Assembly: GCF_027596085.1 (NCBI RefSeq) | Contig: NC_072466.1 | Span: 22,943,613-23,007,612 of the forward strand | Length of the DNA: 64,000 nucleotides | Direction: 5' to 3' | Source of the DNA: Anoplopoma fimbria | Taxonomy: Eukaryota; Chordata; Actinopteri; Perciformes; Anoplopomatidae | Shown here: piece after piece, positions 1 through 12,291 of the stretch | How the letters are laid out: each line of letters starts with the position of its first letter | Numbering within the stretch: position 1 is the stretch's first letter | Program-made: the position numbers and the translations under genes | The notes under the pieces: model-generated | The model's input: only the letters and a program-made list of their open reading frames with translations | Database searches by the model: none | What the model was told of the DNA's origin: nothing

Positions 1-3000
1 TCGGAGTCGGTGAAGGTCCCGTTCTATATATTTGGTCTCAGAATTTAGAGGCTTAGAGGGAGTTTGTATTCTACAATTAAATCTTATACATGATGGGTAT
101 TTCACAGGACGGCTATATTTGAGTTTGTATAAATAAAGGGTTAAGTCATTTTGTCCTGGCAGCAAGATAAAGTTTTAGAAAAAATATGGACTAGATGAGT
201 CCCCTACTCTGAGGCTATATGTACTGTATGTACAGTAGATACTATACATGGTCCATGGTTCAGCTGTGAATGGATATTATTTCAGCTAAAGTTCCATATG
301 AATAGTACTTTTACTTGTTTGTGAATTAACATGTATTAGTGTCAAATAACTATATTTAAAAAACATGGATTTTATCAGTGTTTATTTGTGTCAAATACTC
401 CAGAAAACGATCTACTGTCACACAAACAGTATTAAACCATGGAATTGATAGTGTGTAGCTTAGCTTTTGAGCTAATCATCTAGTTGGTAGAATTTCTCAC
501 ACTAGACTAGACATGCTTGCAACTGTATGTTGCTTACCTCACTTCCTGGGTCAGTGTCATCCATCTCAACGTGGTGATTTCAACAATATATTGTTTTTTT
601 ATGTGCTATTGGATTGAATACGTATCAGTTCATCTTTACATCGCAAATATTGTGTTTTTTTTATTGAACTTGTATGATGTGTTAACTCGTATTACTTGTT
701 TTAAGCCGCTACTTTTATACTTACGCTGTACGGATAGCTACCTGGAGATTAGTCAAACAAGACGACTGTGTCCTCAACGATGTTTCCTATAATACAGAGA
801 TAGAGACAGCTTTACTTTGTCCAATTCTACGATGAACAGTTATTAAGAAAAATAATAATAATAATATGTAGAGCTGCTAATGGCTGACTACAAATGATGA
901 CCCGGACATGATATGATGATATTTCCCTTTTTATACAAGCTCTCTTCAGTTTAAAACAGAGTTTTTGACAGCAGCCATGTTGGACAGTCAACCCAAACTT
1001 CTGACATGTCAGGTTTTCATCTGATCTTCTGAGGCCCATATCATTGATTGTCCAGGCAAGTAATCTGGCATCCAAGCTTTTTTAAATTTCACATCAATGA
1101 TCTGGCAGAAATATGTAAATGATGACCAATTCAGGGCAAGAATCTGATACATTTGGGGTTAAAAAACAAATAAATACATTTTGAGAGGAAGAACTGTGTA
1201 CAAATTGAATTTAAACGAGAAGGTTTTAGGCAAAATTAATTATATTAAGTAAAATATAATAAAGGGATTCAGTATTTCTGCACCAGAAGTTTGATTTATT
1301 TTGCAAATCTTGAAGCACATCGGCTAGTGATCGGACGATGAGTTAGCCAATATTTCTGGGGTTCCAATGTAGACAGGATTGCTAGTCTATGGTTAATGGC
1401 TTTAAACAGATATCTGCTTTATGAATGCAGATAAATCTAGTCAGACAATAGCCGATGGGTTCTGAGATTGCATTTCGGCCAATGCTTTCCGCCCCCTTTG
1501 CTTTCCACATGGACCTGCATTCAACCAAAGCTCGCTCAAATGTGATTGGTCAATACTACTCAGACTTCAAACGGAAAATGGTTCGCTTCTTACTTCCCGT
1601 TGCCTAAAGATTCTACGTCATGTGCAGCTTTCTTTTCCTAGATTTTTCTTTTTCTGGCTAAATATCTGGCTGTGGTCCTGTCGAGGATCATGAGATAAAG
1701 ACCGGTCAGCCTCAGTGGCCGCCTGTCTGTGAAAAGACGCTGATGAGCCGTAATCTGAACCCTCAAAGTGAGAAAAAACACCAGCAGCGTCCTTCCATCC
1801 CAGCTGTGAGTTATGGCTCTCTTTTATCTGATGGAGCACTTACTCCCCGGCCCCGCCTTGTTGTCAAGTATTCCTTTCACTTACGCCCGATCGATTGCTG
1901 TTGCCTGGTGTTAATGATGAGTCATGCTATTAAATGCGATGACCTGCAGCCCGCATTCTATTACCGTGCTTTCTTGCAAAGGCGGACCCCCGTAATTAAG
2001 GTTCAAGTAGATGCGGTGGAGCCAAAACTCAATTTAAAGAAATAGCCCCAGCAAGTATACCACCGAAGTAGAAGTGTCAAGTTTAAAAGTTGTAACGCTT
2101 TAATGGTTTCTGTCGCCTGAGGAGATGAATGTTTTTCCTGAAAACTGATGCTGAGATAAAATACTGCTCTACGAGTGGCAGGATAATCATTTACTGAAAT
2201 TAACAGCCAGTGCCAGCCCTTTTTTTAATTCATGCTGTTGTCATTTTTCCATGGAGTCTGTGGAAGATGTAACACACAAGGCTCTGGTTAGACCGAGAGC
2301 TTTTTAGCCCTCATTAATAATGTATTGTGACAAAGCAGGATGTGACAGTATTGCGTAATGAAAAAGCGACTTTTAGCTGTCTGTTGGGGGGAAAAAATAG
2401 GAACGCACCAGAGTGGTTAAGTGATCTTTTTCGACTTTTATCAGCTTGATGTCAAAGGTCAGTGAATCCCTTTAGATTAATTGCCACAGGGGACAATAAA
2501 AAGCACAGGATGGAGCCATTTTTTGTGTGGCTCGTCTTAGACGCCGCCCGAGAGACTTTCATTTAACGGCAAGCTAAATTATTCATGTGATAAGAGCAAA
2601 TGACGCCGTCATTAGAGTTAGAGATGTCAGGCGGTTATCAGTGTTTGTTCTTTGATGTAAACAGTTGATCGTGTGTTATAAGGATTGCTTTAATATATAT
2701 TTTTTCTCTTGTTGAGTTACAGTGGAGACAAAAAGATTAGGGAGAAAGATGAAAAATGGCACATTTTTCTTCTGAGTTTTTGTTTATTTAAAGTTGGGGG
2801 TTTTCCAAATCCTCCAACAGTATGTTTTCCAATCAAATGACAGTATGTATACATATATTATAATAAAACAGATTTTTTTTCTTATTTAAGTTTGATTCAA
2901 AGGTTGTTTATGTTAGCCATTTTCCAAATCCTGTATGTCCGTGTACATTTTGGCTTAAATCTAAAGTGACAGAAACGAGAAAACCACTTGTATGTTTGTT

Positions 3001-4789
3001 TAGTCCTCCCTGCCTCCAGGGGACTGGATGGCCAGGAGTCCAGGACATGGACCTTCAGTAAGCTGTTAGCTGTAGTAACTCCCATTCATCCAGCACAAAC
3101 CCCAAGCTACTGGGGTCTGGTCCCAGGGGGACCACACAAACTCCCCATTGGATCTGCAAACTTTTCCGTTGCAGCAGTTTCACAGGTTAGGCCCAGTGAT
3201 GCACAGTTTGTGCAGAAAATAAATATTTCACATCTTGCCTTTGCTCCTGGATTCATTTCCAAGCATGCAGCCGTTCCAAAAAAGAAAGGAGCAGTCCTCG
3301 CAGGTTTATTGCATTCTCAGGTCGGTCCTCCAGCTCTGCATTCAGGTCCGCGTTTTAAATGCTCAAAGGGATTTAATAAAGGATGTGTCAAAGGCCATGA
3401 AGGCTGGGAAAACTGGAAGCGCTCTGCAGACAAAATAGGAAAATCCTATTAATATTTAATATGTTCCACTATGACAGATCTGGGCTGAGACAGTTTTTTT
3501 CCCTCTTTTTTTGTCAATTAGCTGTGTCATCTGTAATCATGAGCCAGACCGCTTGGGAAGGGGGGGATTATGTATACAATACAAAATCCAGTTTAGAAAC
3601 AGGTGGATGAACTGAAGCGAAATTTTGGACTTGGAAAGACCACTTGAAGTGAAATATAAATGTAAAGGTGATCAGAAACTTGAGAGCAAAAGCTATTTGT
3701 CATATTCATTTTTGCTTGAATATATACATATATTACATGTTACAGGTTTGGGAATGCCTGTACAATAAATTGTGTTTTAAATAAAATTAATAAAATAAAA
3801 TTCATTTTTTTTAATTAAATCATGTTTTTAAAACTAATGTTGAGTCTTTGCAGAAGTCTTAAGCAAAATTCACAGAGCCATTTCAAAATCAACCATGCAG
3901 TATTTCTCCTTTTCCTGAGTGCTCTTTGTAAACACTGAAATAATCCTCTTTCTAAACATTCAGCCAACTATAGCTGGATTCCAGTTTTCTGAGATATGGA
4001 AAATCCAAAGACAAAAAAATAATGTCTTCAGTTTTTTTTTGCTCTCAGTTTTCACCAATAAGAGAAGTTGGAAAATGGAAATGTTTCCGTGATACCCTCA
4101 GGACAGCTTCCTCCTCACAATACATCAAGAGTTTTTAGTTTTTTTTGTCACAAGATAGAATGAGGTGGGAATGTGTTTCAAGTCAGGGTACAGAACATCC
4201 GCCAGGACATAACCTAGATGTTTTATCTGCACAGTTCTGCTGCCATGCCTGCCATATCTCTGACTCAATACTGTTGCTCTACTGGCCTTAGGGGAGGGGG
4301 GAACAGCCTGCAAAAAAAGAAATCCGCAATGAGCTCTGAGCCGGTTTGTTTCCAGCTTGTGTTTGGTCACACATGGGGAAGAGCACATGAAGACTCTCTG
4401 CCTGGACGAAGCTCCCTTCTAGGAAAGTTGTGGTTGTTCGCTGGATCTCTGAGGCTGCAATTATACAGTGCTGGAAGAAAACACTGAGTTCTCATTCGTT
4501 CTGCTGAGTCTCCTCTTTCTGTTTCCCCCCCTCACCTGCACAAAGTGCAGCGATGAGCCTTCCATTCCACATCGTTTCGCTCCCTCAGCACACATGTCAC
4601 ACTTGATCACCTCCTGTTAAGTAACTGGTGAAGGCTTCTTAGGTGTTAGTACAGCATACAATTTTATACGTAATAAAAATATCATAATTATTCATGATTT
4701 GTCACATCTTCCAAACTCGCACATATGTTTTACAGTATAATCCACGTCTCATTTATCCTGTAATACACTCACTACTTCCCTACACTACA
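1..4789. other. Non-coding, no gene recognised
   Basis: AT-rich sequence with short AAT and poly-T runs (for example 847-865). The stretch 2995-3210 reads like a degenerate repeat (ctccaggggactggatggcc and gtagtaactcccattcatcc), but no second copy is present here. Short open frames show no family motifs. Confidence 0.6.
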
Positions 4790-5022
4790 CATACTAATTG
4801 TAATTGTAATAATTGTCAGCTTTATTGATCATGAACATACATATATACATAAAGTTTGTCTTCTGCATTTAACCCATCCCTGAGGGGCAGTGGGCTGCTA
4901 GGGAACGCCCAGGGAGCAACTTGGGGTTAGGTGTCTCGCTCAAGGACACCTCCGCACGTGGACTGTAGAGGCCGGGATTCGAACCACCAACCCTAGTGGA
5001 AGCGGGACGAGCGCTCTACCTA
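4790..5022 (-). repeat. tRNA-derived SINE-like element
   Basis: On the minus strand it begins ggtagagcgctcgtcccgc, resembling a pol III A box. It continues with ggttcgaatcccggcctc, a good B box, and then the tail tgtccttgagcgagacacc. The wording matches a tRNA-head SINE module frequent in fish genomes. The body runs into atttaacccatccctgagg and fades near 4790. It is not a functional tRNA gene because the rest of the cloverleaf is missing. Confidence 0.65.
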
Positions 5023-5080
5023 AAACCTTACCATTTAAAATCATAACCTGTATTTAAGAAGGGGACGTAGTTACTGTAGC

Positions 5081-5640
5081 TTTCACCTATTGGCTTATGG
5101 TCTGCGGCTGTGAAGTCACCCAGTTCCGCATTTTCACCATTGCCATCTTGGATTTTGGCAGCCACCATCTTGGTTTTTTTTGGAACCAAAAGTTATATGA
5201 GAGAGTGCAACATAACGCTGAAGTTTTATGTGGCCAAATGTTGGAATTACCTTTAATGAACTGTAAATGCACTGTGAAAGGGTTAAAGTTGTAGTACGAA
5301 AACACAGACAACTCCCAGACTGGACAATGCCATGGTAGTGACCTGTCTATCACAAGGTAGCCCCACCCTAATGCATAACCTGCTTTCTGGTCTATTTTAC
5401 TCTAAATTGACCATAATTTACTAAATGAACATCATGTTGTATTGAAGAAAACTTGAAACTAGCAATTGACATTTAAAATGTTTAATGAGGTCATAAATCA
5501 AGTGAGAATTAGGCTCATTTTCTCATAGACTTCTATGCAATCTGACTTATTTTTTCAATCAGAGGAGTCGCCCCCTGCTGGTCAGTAAAGAGCATAGAGT
5601 TTTAAGGCATGTCAGCATTGGCTTCACTGTTCAAAACTAG
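5081..5640 (+). repeat. Dispersed repeat family A, copy 1
   Basis: Key segments are caaggtagccccaccctaa, ataatttactaaatgaaca, tcatagacttctatgcaa, cagaggagtcgccccctgct and gcattggcttcact. The same segments occur in the same order at 17.43-17.84 kb and inverted at 42.0-42.45 kb, so it is a dispersed family within this window. The start carries the (c)gccatcttgg motif. Length is about 560 bp; no coding remnant was seen. Class is unknown to me. Confidence 0.8.
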
Positions 5641-5847
5641 GATATGGGAGGGGAAGGGTATGCGGAAGGGTTTAAAATAGTAAGGTTTCAATGAAGATGC
5701 AAGTGTTCGGGAAGTAGCGCATATATTTATTTGTTACATTTAGTTTTACAGCGTTAGGAAAGCAATTTTTAAGTAAATCCTGTGTTGCCTTGTGCACAAA
5801 AGTATGATCCAAGTCACTTCCACACAGTGAGGCATACAGCTTATTGA

Positions 5848-5935
5848 TGAAACACTGGTATCAGATCGGTACTTGGATCGGTACCTGGTATCAGCCGATA
5901 CCCAAAGCCCAGAAATTGTGATTGATGATCCCTAT
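5848..5935 (+). repeat. hAT-like MITE fragment
   Basis: cactggtatcagatcggtac, cctggtatcagccgatacc and a terminal gatgatccctata follow the order of a fish MITE with the GTATCGGCCGATACC core. Confidence 0.5.
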
Positions 5936-7009
5936 ACCCTTAGATCAACACTTAATCCTAAATGCCCTAGTGGGGTCTCTCAGTAGTTTACAGTTAAAGA
6001 CAGATGCAGCACTGCCACTAGTGAGTGTGGATACCAACATTAAAGTGTGGGTGGTGTTTGATGGGTGGAATAGGAGGTGGAAGTGGGGGCCAGTACAGGG
6101 GGGGGGGGGCTAGCTGTTTAAAATAACAGTTTATTTGGAGCAACTGGCCTCAGGGTTAACAAATGCATTCACAGGTCACGAGTGTCCTTCTCCAATCTCC
6201 CCCTGCACTTTCCATCGGGCTGAGGGCACGCTGGTATTTTCCATGATTAGGTGCCGCTTCTGCCTCACAAGCACAATGGAGATGAGTAAGAGAAGGTGGG
6301 AGGGGGGGGATTGTCGCGCAGGGATTGCATCGCAGATGAGCGCAGCAGGGCCATCCATTCTGAAGCGCTGCAGCGACTGCCTGGATCAGTACATCTAATG
6401 CGTGTGTGAATGTCCCGACCTTCAGTGGTTATCTTCAGCAGAGACCACTGACCCGCACATCGCTCTCTTTGACAAAAATTCTGCACTAGGCAAGATTTTT
6501 ATGAAAAAAGAGACCCATTATACAATGCGAAACCACAAAGTATGGCTGCAGTACAGATGAATATCTGATTCCCTCCAATGGTATTGCTCTACATTTGCCC
6601 TAATTTCCCCAAATTAAATTCTGGTTTCGGGTGTAACCAGTCACGGTAAAAACTTTTACACCCACATAAAGTGACTGTATCCAAAAGAGAAATGAGTGGG
6701 CGGTTTGTCTGGAGAACGCTGCCTTCACCAGCATGATCTGGTATGAAGCATGATTTTTAGATGGTGAAGTTGAGATAGTAATGAGATTTTTAGTGAAATG
6801 AACAGGCTAAAGATAACGGCATGGCTGTTCCTTAGTACATTAGCAGACTTTAGACTCTGGAATACAATGCAGGACACACCAAGGTTTTGGTTGAGGGTAA
6901 ATTTTAAGATTGTCCTGTGGCAGCAATGTCAGCAAACAGTTGAGCTATACTGCTTCCTGACAAGTGAATTGTTGTGGTTGTAATAAGTACCGTTTTATCT
7001 GTCTAATCT
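5936..7009. other. Non-coding, no gene recognised
   Basis: Contains a G10 run near 6100 and overlapping short frames at 6135-6486 on both strands, none with recognisable motifs. Confidence 0.6.
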
Positions 7010-7085
7010 AAGGCCTCGTTTCCACTACATGGTTTGGCTCAACTTGACTCAACTTGCTTTTGGTCCCAGGTACTTTTCTACTTTT
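7010..7085 (-). repeat. MITE end, family C (copy 1)
   Basis: ggcctcgtttccactacatg followed by gtttggctcaacttgactca is the inverse of a common fish MITE end reading ...aaccatgtagtggaaacgagg. A diverged copy in the opposite orientation lies at 26.45-26.58 kb. The other end of this copy is not clear. Confidence 0.55.
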
Positions 7086-7980
7086 TTGTTTTCCAGTGCA
7101 GATAGTTTTGACTTCAGTGCGAAGCTGTTTGAGCCTCTTCAGCTGGACACTGGCTGAATCCTTTTATCTGCTACCAATCAGAGGAAAGTCTGCACTTCAC
7201 CAATTGTATGGCATGGTGTAGGCCGTAGTTTTAAGAGCTGCCTTTAAAAAATGTTTTGTGGGTGAGTAAATAATAAATATCGGGGTCGCTATTGACAGTA
7301 CCTCAACCAGGAAGTTACTATCTACAACTTTTGATCGTGTGACTTAAATACCAGAGACCTCTGTTGGCACCTAACAACAGTCATTCTTGGTTTCTTTGAG
7401 ACATGCACACAATCTAAATCTAATCCTAAAACATCTATTTTTAACCATACAAGGAGTTATTTTTGCTCCATAGTCACCAAAGTATATGTTGGACCCATTA
7501 TTTTACAAGGCCCATATCATCTGAGTATTCTGGCACAAAAACATTTTTTTTCTGACGGACAAATTTGGAAAGAAATTTAGTTTGTTCAAGACCTTTCTCT
7601 GGGTACATCCCAAGTCTCTTATTTGTCGTTTCCTCGCTCCTCAATCCTCAATCCTCGCTTGAACCGGAAAAGAGTTGGAGAGTTTGTCTGTTTGTCAGTA
7701 GAAACACTTTTTACATAATTTATCTTAATTTTCATTCATTCATATGAGGCTGATAATTCCTGAGTGTCAGGTTAGATGAGTTATGTAATTCCAATTTACA
7801 CCGAAACATTGAGCCTAATAAATTAATTCCAGAGTTTAGGAGAAAACATAATCATATTCTGGATTATTTAATAATGACATCACAATCCGAATTTCAAAAC
7901 ATACAGACGTTAATAATTAATTAATAAGACAAACGCATTTCGCCGGTAGAAATCGGTGCGCTGCACTTATGAGCTGGACA

Positions 7981-8200
7981 CAGAACACAGTCTAAATACA
8001 CAGAACACAGTATAAATACTAAGAACACAGTATAAATACTAAGAACAAAGTATAAATACACAGAACACAGTATAAATACACAGAACACAGTATAAATACT
8101 AAGAACAAAGTATAAATACACAGAACACAGTATAAATACACAGAACACAGTATAAATACTAAGAACAAAGTATAAATACACAGAACACAGTATAAATACT
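7981..8200. repeat. Minisatellite: 11 tandem copies of a 20-bp unit
   Basis: The unit cagaacacagtataaataca repeats exactly every 20 bases for 220 bp. Variants differ at a few positions (cac/aag at the start, aca/aaa within). From 8041 the variants recur in a fixed three-unit order, giving a 60-bp higher-order period (8041-8100, 8101-8160, 8161-8200 partial). Because 20 is not a multiple of 3 and the unit lacks stops in minus frames, it produces spurious long minus-strand frames. Confidence 0.97.
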
Positions 8201-8257
8201 CAGTGCAGTTTGTTAAACAGGTAACAGGCTGCGGAGAGAAATACATTTATACTCTAG

Positions 8258-8413
8258 CAGTGATGATTACTTTGTGTCTTTATTAATATTAGTACAGTGA
8301 TGATTACTTTGTTTCATTATTAATATTAGTACAGTGATGATTACTTTGTGTCTTTATTAATATTAGTACAGTGATGATTACTTTGTGTCTTTATTAATAT
8401 TAGTACAGTGATC
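8258..8413. repeat. Minisatellite: 4 tandem copies of a 37-bp unit plus a partial fifth
   Basis: The unit starts cagtgatgattactttgtg and ends ttattaatattagta. Copies begin at 8258, 8295, 8332 and 8369, with a partial copy at 8406-8413. Copies 1, 3 and 4 are identical and copy 2 has a few changes. It lies within the inverted-repeat element, 57 bp after the 20-bp array. Confidence 0.95.
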
Positions 8414-11400
8414 ATGTGTGCAGACATAAAATCAAAAGTCTCTCCAGCTGTTAAAGCTGACTGACAGCTGATCAGCTGTGATCAGCGGACGCCGTCATCA
8501 GAAACAGACGTCGATTCACGTGACGCTTCAGAAAGGACGTCTCATGTTTCTTAAAACACATTTCCTCGTTTCCTCTCTCCTCGCCTGGTCGCCTGGGAAA
8601 CGACGCAAGTGAGGGAATCGAGGAGGCAATTTAAGAGACTCGGGATGTACCCTCTGTCTCAACAACACACTCTGAGGAGATCTGACAGCTAACCATGACA
8701 ATTTCCTAGCTAACTAATTTTCATAATTCTAAATATGGCTGTTAGCTGTGTAACTATATAATGTTGGCAAGATAAAATACAAATACATTATGCAAATATA
8801 AGCGTATCAGCTTTCTACTAAATGGCGTGGGGGCATTGGGGGGAGAGGCGAATACACCATGACCCCGCCCACTTAGGAGACAGGAATACCACTTCAAACC
8901 ACTGGCGGAGCTTGTAGGCCTATTGCGTCATCTTTGTTACAGAGCATCTTTGGTGCTAATTAGCACATTTTTGCATGCTAACACGCTAGCAGGTTATAAC
9001 AGTATAACCGCTTAGCATCCATAGCGTTGTCATTGTGAGTTTGTTAGCATGGTAATGATAGCATCTGGCTAAATAATTGTGTTTTTTTTGTATGATTATT
9101 TTCCAGGCTCTTTGCCTTTATCATAGTACAGCCAAAGATTGACACGAATCAAGAACAGAGAGGGGTGATTTATACTTATATCTGAACCTTGAGAGGTCAC
9201 CACTCTTTATGAATCATATACTGAATTCTTGTTTGTATTCAAAGCGTTAGCCTCCTTATATTTACACGTTTTACTCGTCTCTAAAGCTGAGAAGCAGCTC
9301 TCTTTTTCTTGGCACCATGATGAATATGCTGCACAGTGAACGCCCACAGTCCCAGCGGTACGATCATTTTCCACTCCACTGATCTGACTTCTGTTTAATG
9401 AGGCTAACACCTTCATGCTCCACATAATGAACCCACCTGTGACTTTGTTAACTTATGCGGTCGTTTGCATTGAGGTGGGAAATATGTGCCGCAGCGTTGC
9501 ATCATCGACACTGATTGCACCATCCTGCCTTTAAGGATATCATTCCTACTTTGTTGCATTTACAGCCATAAGAAGAGAATTGTTTACCTTCAGAGGGAAA
9601 CATCCTGAGGGTTACCTCTATCAGTTTGCTTCTGTCTGACTTTTCTTTCACTATATCCATGTCCCTCTGTCTCTGGTGAATAATAGATTTTCTGCTGAAT
9701 TCTACAGAAGCCCTGAGAGGCAAGTGAGGAAAAAACAAAAACAAGGATTTTGCCAGGATAAGCTTTCCAATTTATTTTTATTTTTTTGTTTTTGTCAGGT
9801 GAATAAGATTTTTTTCGTCAAGTGTTTGTTGTGGCTGAAAGGCAACAGCACACCAATCTTTTAAATGTGACGTAGGGCATTCATGTTTTTCTCCATGTGA
9901 GTTTTCATTTCTTGCATTCAACTAACACAAGGTGAATATATCATGTGTTAACAAGTTAGGCAGCATTTTTGTCATGTCTTTCTTTTGGCAAGTAATTTAC
10001 TTAAACATGAATGCTTTTAATACTATTTACAACAAGGGGAATTTTATGAAATTACAGCCTGGCACGACCCCAGTGGTCGGACCCAATCGAGTTCAGGAAG
10101 AGAATCAAAGCTCTAAACTGTCTACTGTAAACATCACTTGCAGTTGAGCATTTAATACAATCCAGAAAAAAACAAAGGACCTTGAGTTTCTTGCCCATTT
10201 TGATGTTGTTGTAGCATTGTCAACATATTCCCACATATCAGCAATGACTTTAAGCACAATGGGATGTTGTAATCAACAGGAATTATCCTTTTAAATCAAT
10301 TTCTGAATGATATTAAAGTTTATTTAATTTTTTTATAAAACCTTCCCTTAAACGCGTGTTATAGTTTCGTGTTGATTCTTAAAATCAGAAAATTGTTAAT
10401 CGACTCATTAAGTAAGTCCGGACGGACTAAACATAAGAAGAAACATTTTGTGCAAACCTTTTCTGGGTCCGTAAGTGGCTGCAGCTCACACCAGCTGCCA
10501 AGGATAATGGCTCATGTTGAAGTAGAGGAAGAAGAATCATGCAAGGCCATAGCTGCTGTCCAAGGTGCTGAATCAGCCTCTTCCCCAGGATTACACTGTA
10601 CACCGACACACAATGAGAGGGTAAGAGCTGAGGGCAGCGTGCTCATCGGCTTTTTGTCACAATAATGGGTTTTGCCATTTAAGGAAATGAATGTCATGAT
10701 TCTTCGCTTATCTCCGTTGACAGAAAGGTATTTAAAAAATATCTCCATCCAAACACGGCAGCTCATTAGCACGGCTAGTCATCTGGGCTAATAACTGCTA
10801 CAGCGTTGAAAATGCAGCTTCTATATGTTTAAAGGTAGTTAGTAATGAACAGGCTTGTCAGTGATACATTTACTGTCCATGTAATTGGTGAAGATTTGTA
10901 CTCTGTGATGAATTGGGTAGGGTGGTCTAACCCTGTACAAGCTACAGCTCAGCCGTTCTGTAATGTATGTTACATCTTTGCTGTTCACTCGGCACGAAGC
11001 AAGAGGAAGTTATAAATAAATCTGTTAAGATGTGACATGGGCCGCACATAAAGCGCTGCTTCAATGCCATTGCATGTGTGGCACAGAGCAAATGGATGAC
11101 GATCAAGGACTGGGTTATGAGGCAGAGTTTATATGAGCTCTGTGATCACTGGAATGCATTTTTATACTCGGCTGTAAATAAGCCGGTGGCGCGAGTAGCC
11201 ATGGGCAGATGAGCTCCTGTGAAATAGCAGAAAACCCTAATTTCTTTTCTTCTTTCTTTAACCAAAGAAGCCAAGTTTTATGAAGCCAACTTGACTCATT
11301 ATTATTTTCATGGTTCATAGCTTGGCATTGGGATGTGGGCGCAGCAGGATCCCATTACAATGGGTGTAGCACAGGCCTGTACAACAGCAAACCATAGATC

Positions 11401-11654
11401 ACAAGCTGCCCCCTTATGTAAGCCAAGTTCTGCCGTCCTCTGTCAGCCTTTTTCTTCCCTTTTAACATGAGCTTTTTCTGTCAAACCACAGATAGTAATA
11501 GATGTCTTTGTTTAGAGCCTAAAAGTCATTTTTTGAAAAAATTTGTGATGTGCGATGTGTTTAAATGTTCCAACCAGCCACTGTCAGCTCAACAACCAGA
11601 GATTGCAGATATTATATTCGCTGTGTTGTGGTTGAGACCTATAACCAAGAATTT

Positions 11655-11722
11655 GAGAAGTCAAGACCAACTCAAGACCAAGACCAAGGCAGGGCTAGAC
11701 TGTAAAGACCAAGACCAGACCA
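11655..11722. repeat. aagacca-type degenerate simple repeat
   Basis: caagaccaactcaagaccaa, then gaccaagg and later aaagaccaagaccagacc. It produces a Lys/Asp-rich frame that is not a gene. Confidence 0.6.
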
Positions 11723-12270
11723 CTGCGACTCCCACACTGCATGCAAGATGGTATTGCCGTAAATAGAATCAAAATGTCTGTGTTCTAAGTGAATGGATTA
11801 TTGCTATGCACAATCCACAGCAAAAACACAAACACGATAGATAGGCCTACTACTTTTAATCTTCGCACAATTTCAGCAAAATACCCGCGTGTGCCGCTTG
11901 TAATTAATACAACTGTTGCAGGTAAAATAATATGCTACCTCTGCATTGAAAAAGTTAATATGACAATTTGGTTAAAAAAAACATCTACATATAAGTAATT
12001 CCCTGATGTTTAAGCCTAGCTGGGAGTAAATTTAGGTCTGCCGGGTCTTGGAATACATTAGAGAAAAAACCCTGCTGAGCTAGGCTAATTGCATCCGAAA
12101 TCCAGCTCTGTACTTCACACACAGACACAGATCGATATCTTTCCATCTCACTCTAAAAAAGAAAGGAAATGAACATGTTCTTCAAAACTTTGTGCTATTC
12201 CTTTAAAAAAATGCACATTAGTATTAGTCATTATAGCATTATATTTCCATACTGTTTTAGTTTCCACAGC

Positions 12271-12291
12271 AGGGTCTGTCTGTCTGTCTGT
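12271..12291. repeat. Short (GTCT)n run
   Basis: The tetranucleotide GTCT is repeated about five times. Confidence 0.8.

Larger units (their letters stand above)
7601..8652. mobile_element. MITE-like DNA element with 21-bp terminal inverted repeats and internal minisatellites
   Basis: The left end gggtacatcccaagtctctt (7601-7620) is the inverse of the right end (8632-8652) with one mismatch, giving a 1,052-bp unit. Both flanks read TCT next to the inverted repeat, a possible 3-bp target duplication. The subterminal sequences (cgtttcctcgctcctc on the left; the inverse of gaggaggcaat and ggaaacgacg on the right) are also related. No coding capacity is visible. The interior holds two tandem arrays, described separately. 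The end sequence is familiar from other fish genomes, but I cannot name the superfamily. Confidence 0.7.

Noticed and set aside
2988..3452. 154-codon plus frame
   Set aside because: Sequence around 2995-3210 reads like a degenerate interspersed repeat and the peptide has no recognisable domain.
4960..5022. Possible tRNA gene (good B box ggttcgaatcc)
   Set aside because: Only the A- and B-box-like parts are present; acceptor stem and anticodon arm cannot be formed, and the context is SINE-like.
7921..8246. Two minus-strand frames rich in VYLYFVLSIY-like repeats, like a membrane protein
   Set aside because: They are translations of the 20-bp minisatellite, which lacks stops in these frames; there is no other coding evidence.
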